Source of the DNA: Prevotella sp.
Lineage (GTDB): Bacteria > Bacteroidota > Bacteroidia > Bacteroidales > Bacteroidaceae
Assembly: GCA_016285245.1 (NCBI GenBank)
Contig: JAEEQH010000028.1
Location: forward strand, 1 to 38,683
Reading direction: 5' to 3'
DNA length: 38,683 bases
Below, in pieces: positions 1-6,687 of the stretch (position 1 is its first letter; each line of letters opens with the position of its first letter). The notes below the pieces were generated by a model. The model saw only the letters and a program-made list of their open reading frames with translations. It ran no database searches and had not been told where the DNA came from. The position numbers and the translations under genes were made by a program.

Positions 1-226
1 CCAATGTCTTAATCACTTCTGGCTCAGCCTTGAACTCTATCAGGCAGTAGAAACCTGTAGACTTCTTCTGAATAGCATAAGCCATCTTCTTCAATCCCCA
101 GGCCTCTTCGCTCAGAATCTCTGCACCATTCTCGGTGAGAATCTTCTTGAATTTTCCGGCCGTTTCCTTCATCTGTTCATCAGACAAAACGGGAGTCAAA
201 ATGAAAACGGTTTCGTATTGATTCAT
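1..226 (-). CDS. rpsF: 30S ribosomal protein S6, 5' part only
   Basis: The reverse complement from the ATG at 226 reads [20 protein letters not shown] and continues through a segment [17 protein letters not shown], which is the classic S6 pattern (N-terminal Y-E-x-x-F/V-I strand, then the basic K-K-x-A-Y-x-I-x-K segment that contacts 16S rRNA and S18). About 75 codons are present and the gene runs off the left edge; full S6 proteins in this phylum are around 110-120 residues. S6 binds the central domain of 16S rRNA as a heterodimer with S18, and rpsR and rplI normally follow, which would lie outside the window. A -7 box TACCTTTG at 273-280 on the minus strand gives it its own promoter. Confidence 0.93.
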   Translation of the reverse strand, partial: MNQYETVFILTPVLSDEQMKETAGKFKKILTENGAEILSEEAWGLKKMAYAIQKKSTGFYCLIEFKAEPEVIKTL

Positions 227-272
227 ACTACGTTAAATAATTAATAATGTGTAAATTTGCATAAAGCGGGTG

Positions 273-302
273 CAAAGGTACTAATTTTAGTTGAGAGTTG
301 AA
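273..302 (-). promoter_or_regulatory. Bacteroidota-type promoter of rpsF
   Basis: On the minus strand TACCTTTG lies at 280-273, matching the -7 consensus TAnnTTTG, about 47 bp before the rpsF ATG. The expected -33 TTG is only weakly matched (TTC at 302-300, 19 bp spacing), so the call rests on the -7 box and position. Confidence 0.5.
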
Positions 303-324
303 GGTTGACGGTTGACAGTTGACC
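289..324. repeat. GTTGA-type short direct repeats
   Basis: The motif GTTGA recurs about five times in 36 bp between rpsF and the small membrane protein gene. This is one of several simple-repeat spacer families in the window and overlaps the upstream part of the rpsF promoter region. Confidence 0.6.
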
Positions 325-340
325 CTACTTTTAATATTAT

Positions 341-517
341 TTAATACTTTTCACCTGTTTTCTGACTCCTCACGTGTCCGATGAAGCCAAAAATGATGAG
401 TATCAGGCCAATAAGCAGTTCTGTGTTCGACTGCCATCCAACCAGCCTGCATACCAACAGAAGGAGGGCGCCGATAGCCATCAGCGCCACTCCCCAAAAG
501 CGTTTCAGAGTTTGCAT
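341..517 (-). CDS. Small two-helix membrane protein, 58 residues
   Basis: An ATG at 517 opens a frame of 58 codons ending in TAA at 341-343. The protein begins MQTLKRFWGVALMAIGALLL and contains two hydrophobic stretches (about residues 8-27 and 34-47) separated by a short polar turn (GWQSNTE), with a basic C-terminal tail ending HVRSQKTGEKY. This predicts a hairpin inner-membrane protein. The start is preceded by AAGTAGGA, a reasonable ribosome binding site. It lies 42 bp downstream of the response-regulator gene on the same strand, so it is probably the last gene of the rprX-rprY transcript; a role in signalling or membrane stress is possible but is only a contextual inference. I do not recognise a named family. 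It is shorter than common gene-calling cut-offs, so it may be missing from existing annotations. Confidence 0.7.
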   Translation of the reverse strand: MQTLKRFWGVALMAIGALLLLVCRLVGWQSNTELLIGLILIIFGFIGHVRSQKTGEKY

Positions 518-559
518 TCCTACTTACTCCGTTACTATTTTATTCGTAAACAACTATTC

Positions 560-1264
560 TTAATCCTCTTCAGGTGTAATCAGCTTATAGCCCTTACCAT
601 GGATGTTGATGATCTCGATCTGCGGGTCTTCCTTCAGGTGTTTGCGGAGCTTCGTGATGTAGACGTCCATCGAGCGTGCATTGAAGTAGTTATCGTCAAT
701 CCAGATGGTCTTCAGGGCGAAGTCACGCTGCAGGATCTCGTTGGCATGCGAGCAGAGCAGTGCCAGGAGCTCGTTCTCCTTGGTGGTGAGCTTCGTCTGT
801 TTCTCGCCGATTGACAGCAGCTGCTTTTGTGTGTCAAAGGTGAAGCTGCCGATGTGATAGAGCGTCGACTCCTTGCTCTTCTTTCCACGTACGCGGCGCA
901 GGATGGCCTCAATACGGAACACGAGCTCCTCCATCGAGAAGGGCTTGGTGATATAGTCGTCGGCACCGAGTTTGAAGCCCTCGAGGATGTCCTCTTTCAG
1001 CGTCTTAGCCGTCAGGAAGATAATCGGCATCTCGGCATTGGCCTGACGGATTTCCTGTGCCAGTGTAAAGCCGTCCTTCTTAGGCATCATCACGTCGAGT
1101 ACGCAGATATCGAACTTCGTCTTCAGGAAGGCCTTGAAACCAGCCTCTCCATCGGCGCACAGCTCTGCCTGGTAGCCTTTGGCAGCCAGGTATTCGCGCA
1201 ACAGCATACCCAGGTTCTCATCGTCCTCACAAAGCAAGATTTTCAGTTTGTCGTCCATAATCAT
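560..1264 (-). CDS. rprY: RprY-like OmpR-family response regulator
   Basis: This is a two-domain DNA-binding response regulator of 232-234 residues. The receiver domain starts LKILLCEDDENLG, with the acidic pair and the phospho-acceptor Asp in ICVLDVMMPKKDG (Asp57 from the first Met, Asp55 from MDDK), the conserved Thr in IIFLTA and the Lys in ITKPF. The C-terminal winged helix (about residues 130-232) ends in the typical SMDVYITKLRKHL recognition helix and IHGKGYKL wing. The start is either MIMDDK (1264) or MDDK (1258); neither has a clear Shine-Dalgarno sequence, the leader being A-rich as is common in this phylum. It follows the kinase gene by 41 bp, forming the pair known in Bacteroides as RprX/RprY. 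The symbol is given by similarity of architecture and order; target genes cannot be read from the sequence. Confidence 0.85.
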   Translation of the reverse strand: MIMDDKLKILLCEDDENLGMLLREYLAAKGYQAELCADGEAGFKAFLKTKFDICVLDVMMPKKDGFTLAQEIRQANAEMPIIFLTAKTLKEDILEGFKLGADDYITKPFSMEELVFRIEAILRRVRGKKSKESTLYHIGSFTFDTQKQLLSIGEKQTKLTTKENELLALLCSHANEILQRDFALKTIWIDDNYFNARSMDVYITKLRKHLKEDPQIEIINIHGKGYKLITPEED

Positions 1265-1305
1265 TTTTGTTTATTGGTTAATACTATGTTAATATTCTCG
1301 TCACA

Positions 1306-2865
1306 TTATGTTGTCTCCTTCAATATCGGCAGACTGACGGTGAACGTCGTGCCCTTGCCGAGTTCGCTCTCACACTTGATGTCACCTTCGTGGAGATTAA
1401 TGACCTTCTTGACATAGGCCAGTCCCAGTCCGAATCCCTTTACGTCATGAACGTTACCCGTATGAACACGGTAGAACTTGTCGAAGATTTTCTTAACATT
1501 CTCCTTCTTGATGCCCAGTCCGGTATCGCGGATGGAGAAGCATAGGCGGTCGTCCTTGTTCCAAGTCTTGATATAAAGGTCCAGCGGCTCGTCGGGCTTG
1601 CGGTACTTTACGGCGTTGTCCATAAGGTTGGTGATGGCGTTCTGGAAATGCACCTCGTCGACATATATGGCTGAGTCGACGGCCTCAATCTCTGTAAAGA
1701 TCTGTCCACCGGTATGCTCCACGCGCAGGGAGAATGTGCTGGCCACGTTCTCCAACAGCTCGTTCAAGTCGAGCTCCTTCTTCTTGAAGGCAGCGGTCTT
1801 CCTGTCGAACATAGACATCTGCAGCACCTTCTCAACCAGGAAGCGGAGGCGTTTCGACTCGTCGTTGATGACGCCACCCAGGTGTTTCAGCATCTGCGGA
1901 CTCTTTCCCACGGACTCGTCGCTGAGCATCTGTGCTGCCAGCGAGATACTGCTGATCGGCGTCTTCAGTTCGTGGGTCATGTTGTTGATGAAGTCGTTCT
2001 TGATCTCCGTATAGCGCTTCTGGCGGAAGATGATCACGATGGTGAAGATGAACGTCACCAGCAGCACCAGCGTGAAGATGAGCGACGGTATCATAAAACG
2101 TACGCCCGAGAAGATATAGGAGCCCATATCGGGGAAGTGTATCTTCACGACACCCATCTTCGGCGACGGGTCATTACGGAACAGCGTCTGGGTATAGACC
2201 GCTTCCGAGCCCTCGTCAGAGTAGTCGGGGCAACGGTATACCTCACGGCCGTCAGCCGTCGAGACGGTGAAGTGGTACGGCAGATTGATGCCGTTGTTCA
2301 ACAGCTCTGCACGCAGATCCTGATCCAGCAGCTTGAAGTTGATACGCTCCTTCAGCGGTTTGTCGCTGGCCGTATAGAGGATATTATACACCACCTCGTC
2401 GAGCAGGGCCTTCTGGTAGACATAGCGGTTACGAACAATCTCCTGTAGCGACTTCGATGCCTCGGAGATTGAACTCTTATCCGAGCGCAGGATCATCGCC
2501 TTGGGAACGTTTGAGGGACGGATGGCAAAGGTCTTCAGCTCGAACGACGAGTAGACCGTGCCGTCGTCGGCAGCCACGGCAAACTGGTGCGACTGTTTCA
2601 CCGTACCGTCCAGACCGTCAATCATCAGGGAGTCCTGCTTGAACGCCCGTCGCTCCGTCTCCTTGACGTCTTTCTCCAAATAGCGCAGCGTCTCATTCAT
2701 CTCCAGATTGCGCGAAGCCTGATAAAGCGAACGGTTGACGGACTCGTCGAACTGCTCGCGCTTCATCTTCGCCATCTGTTCAATGTAGGATACCTGCTGC
2801 CAGAGGAGTGCCAGGAACGAGAGTCCCATGACAATGGCAATGATCCATATCGTACTTTTCTTCAT
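1306..2865 (-). CDS. rprX: RprX-like membrane sensor histidine kinase
   Basis: A 519-residue HK. A first transmembrane helix (about residues 4-23, IWIIAIVMGLSFLALLW) is followed by a roughly 230-residue extracytoplasmic sensor region, then a second helix (IPSLIFTLVLLVTFIFTIVI). The cytoplasmic part has a HisKA domain with the phospho-acceptor His in NNMTHELKTPISS, and an HATPase domain with N box (NLMDNAVKYR), G1 (DTGLGI), F box (FDKFYRV) and G2 (GFGLGLAYV). A longer frame begins at a GTG at 2901, but that codon overlaps the -7 box TATCTTTG, so transcription must start downstream and the ATG at 2865 (MKKSTIW) is the likely start. It is the first gene of the kinase, regulator and small-membrane-protein transcript. 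The stimulus is unknown. Confidence 0.88.
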   Translation of the reverse strand: MKKSTIWIIAIVMGLSFLALLWQQVSYIEQMAKMKREQFDESVNRSLYQASRNLEMNETLRYLEKDVKETERRAFKQDSLMIDGLDGTVKQSHQFAVAADDGTVYSSFELKTFAIRPSNVPKAMILRSDKSSISEASKSLQEIVRNRYVYQKALLDEVVYNILYTASDKPLKERINFKLLDQDLRAELLNNGINLPYHFTVSTADGREVYRCPDYSDEGSEAVYTQTLFRNDPSPKMGVVKIHFPDMGSYIFSGVRFMIPSLIFTLVLLVTFIFTIVIIFRQKRYTEIKNDFINNMTHELKTPISSISLAAQMLSDESVGKSPQMLKHLGGVINDESKRLRFLVEKVLQMSMFDRKTAAFKKKELDLNELLENVASTFSLRVEHTGGQIFTEIEAVDSAIYVDEVHFQNAITNLMDNAVKYRKPDEPLDLYIKTWNKDDRLCFSIRDTGLGIKKENVKKIFDKFYRVHTGNVHDVKGFGLGLAYVKKVINLHEGDIKCESELGKGTTFTVSLPILKETT

Positions 2866-2885
2866 TGTTGTCTTTTCTGTTTTCT

Positions 2886-2905
2886 TGTGCAAAGATAGCA
2901 CAATT
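2886..2905 (-). promoter_or_regulatory. -7 box upstream of the sensor kinase
   Basis: TATCTTTG on the minus strand just inside this interval matches TAnnTTTG and lies about 25 bp before the ATG at 2865. No strong -33 TTG is seen at the usual spacing, so confidence is moderate. Its position excludes the longer GTG-initiated reading of the kinase. Confidence 0.5.
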
Positions 2906-2984
2906 CTTAAACGATTAACACTTCAATGTTAATTTTCTTCGTTCAATTTTATCAATTTAACATTTATAACCATTTAACTTTTGT

Positions 2985-3029
2985 ATATAAAAACAACAAA
3001 CAGCAAAACCATTAAGATTCTGCTGTTTG
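2985..3029 (-). terminator. Intrinsic terminator of the EF-G paralogue gene
   Basis: Reading leftwards from the stop codon at 3054, arms CAAACAGCA (3029-3021) and TGCTGTTTG (3005-2997) can form a 9-bp stem with a 15-nt loop, followed by a T-rich run (TTGTTTTTATA). This is the expected form of a Rho-independent terminator and separates this gene from the rprX promoter. Confidence 0.65.
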
Positions 3030-3053
3030 CCATAGTGTGATTATCACAATGGA

Positions 3054-5213
3054 TTATTCTTCTTCCTTCAGTTCAGCCTCATGCTGCTTGATGAGCTCCT
3101 GCTGTATGTCGTTCGGTACGAGCTCGTAGCTTGAGAACTGTGTGGTGAACGATGCACGGCCACCGGTCAGCGAGCTGAGGGCGATCGAGTAAGAAGCGAG
3201 CTCCTTCAGAGGAATCTTGGCGCTGAGCTTCTGGTAGCCAGCCTCGCTGTCCATACCCATAATGATGGCGCGGCGACCCTGCAGGTCACTCATCACGTCA
3301 CCCATGTAGTCGGCGGGCACGAGCACCTCGAGGTCGTAGATAGGCTCGAGGACCTTTGGACCGGCCTCCTTGAAGGCGGCGCTGAAGGCGTTACGTGCAG
3401 CGAGCATGAACGAGAGTTCGTTAGAGTCCACCGGGTGCATCTTACCGTCGTAGACGATGACGCGGACGTCACGGGCATACGAACCGGTCAGCGGTCCCTG
3501 CTCCATACGCTCCATCACACCCTTCAGGATGGCGGGCATGAAGCGCATATCGATGGCACCACCGACGACGCTGTTGATGAAGACGAGCTTGCCGCCCCAC
3601 TCCAGGTCCTTCTCTTCCTTCGACTTGATGTTCATCTTGAACTCCTGGCCGTTGATGGTGAACGACGTCGGATCGGGCATACCGTCGGTGTACGGCTCAA
3701 CAATGAGATGTACCTCACCGAACTGTCCGGCACCACCCGACTGCTTCTTGTGACGATAGTCGGCACGGGCCATCTTCGTGATGGTCTCACGATACGGAAT
3801 CTTCGGCTCCTGGTATTCCACCTGAATCTTCTCGTTGTTCTCCATGCGCCACTTCAGCGTACGCAGGTGGAACTCACCCTGACCGTGGACGATGATCTGG
3901 CGCAGCTCCTTCGACTGCTCGACCACCCATGTCGGGTCTTCCTGGCGCATCTTCTGCAGAGCAGCCATCATCTTCTCGGTCTCCGACTCGTTAACGGCCT
4001 TGATGGCACGCGAGAACTTCGAGTTAGGATATTTGATGAAGTCGAACTTATTGTCGACATCCTTGGCGTTCAGCGTATTGCCGGTCTTCACGTCCTTCAG
4101 CTTCACGGTACAGCCGATGTCACCGGCACGCAGCTCATCGACCTGGATACGGTTGGCGCCGGCGCAAGCATACAGCGTACCCATGCGCTCCTTCGAGCCG
4201 CGGTCAGCATTCGTCAGGTCGTCGCCGCTCTTCACGACACCGCTCATCACCTTGAAGTACTGCACCTCACCGATGTGGGGCTCCACGCCGGTCTTGAAGA
4301 AGTAGAGCGATGTGGGAGCGCTGGCGTCGGCAGGCACCTCCTTACCGGCAGCATTCTTGATGACGGGCATCTCGCTGACGAAGGGAACGACGTTGCCAAG
4401 GAACTCCATCAGACGGCGAACACCCATGTCGCGACCAGCGCAGACGCAGAACACGGGGAAGATTGAACGCGTAACAAGGCCCTTGCGGATACCCTCGCGC
4501 ATCTCGTCCTCGCTGAGGTCCTCGCTCTCGAAGAACTTCTCCATCAGCGTATCGTCACCGGCGGCGGCAGCCTCTACCAGAGCGGCCTTCCACTCCTTGG
4601 CTTTCTCCAGCTGGTCGGCAGGGATATCCTCGATGATGGGCGCACCACCCTCGGGCTTCCACGAGTACTTCTTCATCAGCAGCACATCGATGACGCTGTT
4701 GAAACCGGCACCCGTCTGGATAGGATACTGTACGGGCACGCAGTTGTTGCCGTAGACCTCCTTCAGCTGATTCAGGATCTGGTCGAAGTCGCAGTTGTCA
4801 CGATCCAGCTGGTTCACCAGGAAGATGACGGGCTTCTTCAGCTTCTCCGTGTTACGGAAAGCGTTCATCGTGCCCACCTCGGGACCGTACTGTCCGTTGA
4901 CGAGGATGACAGCCTGGTCGGTGACATTCATGGCTGTGATGGAACCACCCACGAAGTCGTCCGATCCCGGACAGTCGATGATGTTCAGCTTCTTGTTGTT
5001 CCACTCCACATGGAAAACAGTTGAGAACACCGAGTAGCCGTACTCCTGTTCTACAGGGAAGTAGTCGCTCATGGTGTTCTTACCCTCTACGGTACCGCGG
5101 CGCTTGATGATGCCAGCTTCGTAGACCATTGACTCGGCAAGAGTAGTCTTGCCGCTACCCGCACTGCCAATGAGTGCAATGTTTTTAATCTCGTTAGTTT
5201 GATATACCTTCAT
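3054..5213 (-). CDS. fusA2: EF-G paralogue (EF-G2-like) with non-canonical G domain
   Basis: A 719-residue protein with the five-domain EF-G layout: G domain (about 1-280), beta-barrel domain II (about 300-390), and domains III-V, with the domain IV segment around GGAGQFGEVHL and a C-terminal domain V (QGRRAIIMGMDSEAGYQ). The G motifs deviate strongly from translating EF-Gs. G1 is GSAGSGKTT (16-24) instead of AHIDAGKTT; the switch I block that normally reads RGITI is YGYSV (58-62); G3 is DCPGSDDF (80-87), putting Ser84 where EF-G has the catalytic His of DTPGHVDF; G4 is NQLD (134-137) instead of NKMD. Bacteroides is known to carry an EF-G2 reported to work in translation without GTP hydrolysis, and this protein fits that type. 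A canonical fusA is expected elsewhere. It is monocistronic, with its own promoter and terminator. Confidence 0.88.
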   Translation of the reverse strand: MKVYQTNEIKNIALIGSAGSGKTTLAESMVYEAGIIKRRGTVEGKNTMSDYFPVEQEYGYSVFSTVFHVEWNNKKLNIIDCPGSDDFVGGSITAMNVTDQAVILVNGQYGPEVGTMNAFRNTEKLKKPVIFLVNQLDRDNCDFDQILNQLKEVYGNNCVPVQYPIQTGAGFNSVIDVLLMKKYSWKPEGGAPIIEDIPADQLEKAKEWKAALVEAAAAGDDTLMEKFFESEDLSEDEMREGIRKGLVTRSIFPVFCVCAGRDMGVRRLMEFLGNVVPFVSEMPVIKNAAGKEVPADASAPTSLYFFKTGVEPHIGEVQYFKVMSGVVKSGDDLTNADRGSKERMGTLYACAGANRIQVDELRAGDIGCTVKLKDVKTGNTLNAKDVDNKFDFIKYPNSKFSRAIKAVNESETEKMMAALQKMRQEDPTWVVEQSKELRQIIVHGQGEFHLRTLKWRMENNEKIQVEYQEPKIPYRETITKMARADYRHKKQSGGAGQFGEVHLIVEPYTDGMPDPTSFTINGQEFKMNIKSKEEKDLEWGGKLVFINSVVGGAIDMRFMPAILKGVMERMEQGPLTGSYARDVRVIVYDGKMHPVDSNELSFMLAARNAFSAAFKEAGPKVLEPIYDLEVLVPADYMGDVMSDLQGRRAIIMGMDSEAGYQKLSAKIPLKELASYSIALSSLTGGRASFTTQFSSYELVPNDIQQELIKQHEAELKEEE

Positions 5214-5266
5214 ATCGTTTTAGGTTTTTTGGTTTGTTATTAGGTCCCTGTTTTGGAAATCGGCTC

Positions 5267-5297
5267 CGAAATTACTCATTTTCCTTGAAAAGACCAA
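5267..5297 (-). promoter_or_regulatory. Probable promoter of the EF-G paralogue gene
   Basis: On the minus strand TTG at 5297-5295 is followed after 20 bp by TAATTTCG (5274-5267), a one-mismatch version of TAnnTTTG. This leaves an untranslated leader of about 45-50 nt before the ATG at 5213. Confidence 0.45.
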
Positions 5298-5334
5298 CGA
5301 AACCTTTCAAATATTAAACTATTTTAGTACTTCT

Positions 5335-5347
5335 GGGGCTTTGCCCC
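5335..5347. repeat. Short GGGGC-TTT-GCCCC hairpin
   Basis: Five-base arms with a three-base loop lie between the divergent EF-G paralogue and hemW promoters. There is no adjacent T-run, so it is not a convincing terminator; it may be a palindromic repeat or a protein site. Confidence 0.4.
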
Positions 5348-5380
5348 GAACTTTCTTCCGTACGAAAAAGCCAGAAAGTA

Positions 5381-5412
5381 TTTGGCTGTTTACTCTCTTA
5401 TTCGTAACTTTG
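5381..5412 (+). promoter_or_regulatory. Promoter of hemW
   Basis: TTTG at 5381-5384, 20 bp, then TAACTTTG at 5405-5412: an essentially perfect Bacteroidota sigma-ABfr promoter. Transcription would begin close to 5418-5421, so the mRNA has almost no leader. It also shows that the upstream TTG frame extension from 5382 is not translated. Confidence 0.8.
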
Positions 5413-5420
5413 TACCCGAA

Positions 5421-6659
5421 ATGGCTGGAATCTACATACATATACCATTCTGTAAAAGCCGGTGCATCTACTGCGCCTTCTACTCGACGACGGCCTTCGA
5501 CCTCCGTCAGAGGTACGTCGATGCCCTCTGTCGGGAGATGGTGCTTCGGGAAGAGAGGAGAGGGGAGAGAGGAGAGAGGAGAGAGGATACAATTCAAACC
5601 ATTTATCTTGGCGGCGGCACGCCGAGCCAGCTCACGGTACCGCAGCTGCACCAGATCTTCGACGCCCTATATAATATATATAAGGTGTCACCGGCGGCCG
5701 AGGTCACCATCGAGTGCAACCCCGACGACGTCACGGCCGACTTTGCCGCAGCATTACAGCAGCTCCCCGTCAACCGCGTGTCGATGGGTGCCCAGACGTT
5801 CGACGACCGCCGTCTGCAGTTCCTGCACCGCCGCCATAGCGCCGCTCAGGTGACAACAGCCGTCCGACGGCTGCGCCATGCCGGCATCGACAATATCAGC
5901 ATCGACCTGATGTACGGTTTTCCCGGCGAGACGCTCAGCGACTGGCAGTACGATATCGACGCCGCCCTGGCGCTCGACGTCGAGCATATCTCCGCCTACT
6001 GCCTGATGATTGAAGAAGGGACGCCGCTCTACAAGCAAATGCACAAAGTGCACAAAGGGGACGGTTCTCTTTGTGTAGTTTCATCGGAAACTACACAAAG
6101 AGAACCGTCCCCAGGATGCGGCAACGAACCGTCCCCATTAAGCGAGGAGACGGAGCGTGAGATGTATGAGCTGCTGATTGACCGTCTGACGGCTGCCGGC
6201 TACGAACACTACGAAATCTCGAACTTCGCCAAGGCGGGACGGCGCTCGCGCCACAACTCAAGCTACTGGACGGACGTGCCCTACATCGGGCTGGGAGCTG
6301 CAGCCCACAGCTACGTCCCACCCCATGTATCTCCTAAAGGGAAGGGAATCCGTAGTTATAATGTGGCTGACATCCACCAGTATATCGAGGCCATTGAGCG
6401 TGGTGAACTGCCATCGGAACAGGAAGTGATTGTCGGCGACACTCGCTACAACGACCGTCTCACCGTCGCCCTGCGCACCTGCGAGGGTCTCTGTCTCGAT
6501 GAGTTGTCGACACGTCATCGCGAATACCTGCTGCGCACGTCACGCCGTTATGTGGACGACGGTCTGCTGGTGCTCAGCGACCATCACCTGCGACTGAGCC
6601 GCAAGGGTCTCTTCGTCAGCGACATGGTGCTCGCCGACCTCATGCTCGTTGATGATTAA
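5421..6659 (+). CDS. hemW: HemW, radical SAM haem chaperone, with repeat insertions
   Basis: A 412-residue protein from the ATG at 5421. It opens MAGIYIHIPFCKSRCIYCAF with the radical SAM CX3CX2C cluster motif (Cys11, 15, 18), then LGGGTPS, ECNPDD, MGAQTF and DLMYGFPGET, in the order seen in the HemN/HemW family. HemW lacks coproporphyrinogen oxidase activity in characterised members and is thought to insert haem into respiratory proteins. The family is usually about 370-380 residues; the excess here is explained by two low-complexity insertions. One is an Arg/Glu/Gly-rich stretch encoded by a polypurine repeat (about 5548-5588). The other, about 35 residues (roughly 6037-6145), is encoded mostly by a long perfect palindrome. 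Both keep the frame, and the flanking conserved blocks (TPLYKQ and EREMYELLIDRL) are intact. The gene is convergent with the epimerase gene. Confidence 0.9.
   Translation: MAGIYIHIPFCKSRCIYCAFYSTTAFDLRQRYVDALCREMVLREERRGERGERREDTIQTIYLGGGTPSQLTVPQLHQIFDALYNIYKVSPAAEVTIECNPDDVTADFAAALQQLPVNRVSMGAQTFDDRRLQFLHRRHSAAQVTTAVRRLRHAGIDNISIDLMYGFPGETLSDWQYDIDAALALDVEHISAYCLMIEEGTPLYKQMHKVHKGDGSLCVVSSETTQREPSPGCGNEPSPLSEETEREMYELLIDRLTAAGYEHYEISNFAKAGRRSRHNSSYWTDVPYIGLGAAAHSYVPPHVSPKGKGIRSYNVADIHQYIEAIERGELPSEQEVIVGDTRYNDRLTVALRTCEGLCLDELSTRHREYLLRTSRRYVDDGLLVLSDHHLRLSRKGLFVSDMVLADLMLVDD
5548..5590 (+). repeat. Polypurine GAGAGGA repeat inside hemW
   Basis: A nearly pure A/G run made of GAGAGGA-like units encodes an Arg/Glu/Gly-rich stretch between conserved helix 1 and the LGGGTPS block of HemW. 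The rest of the gene is not purine-biased, so this reads as a repeat expansion tolerated in frame. Confidence 0.65.
6057..6112. repeat. Perfect 26-bp palindrome inside hemW
   Basis: The left arm at 6057-6082 begins GGGGACGGTTCTCTTTGTG. The right arm at 6087-6112 is its exact reverse complement, ending GAGAACCGTCCCC. Only four bases (ATCG) lie between. A half copy, GAACCGTCCCC, recurs at 6126-6136. The structure resembles REP/palindromic repeat elements but sits within an open reading frame, where it encodes most of an extra loop of about 35 residues. Confidence 0.92.
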
Positions 6660-6687
6660 TTTCTGAGGTAGTTCTTCCCCTATTCTT

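Noticed and set aside
2866..2901. GTG-initiated N-terminal extension of the sensor kinase (MLSLHKK)
   Set aside because: The codons overlap the -7 promoter box, so they are unlikely to be transcribed.
3036..3048. TGTGAT-T-ATCACA palindrome resembling a CRP site
   Set aside because: The spacing between half sites is shorter than a CRP site (TGTGA-N6-TCACA), and it lies at the 3' end of the EF-G paralogue gene, not at a promoter.
5335..5347. GGGGC-TTT-GCCCC hairpin as a terminator
   Set aside because: It has no T-run on either side and sits between two divergent promoters where no transcript ends.
5382..5420. TTG-initiated extension of hemW
   Set aside because: It covers the -33 to -7 promoter; the ATG at 5421 begins the conserved MAGIYIHIPF.
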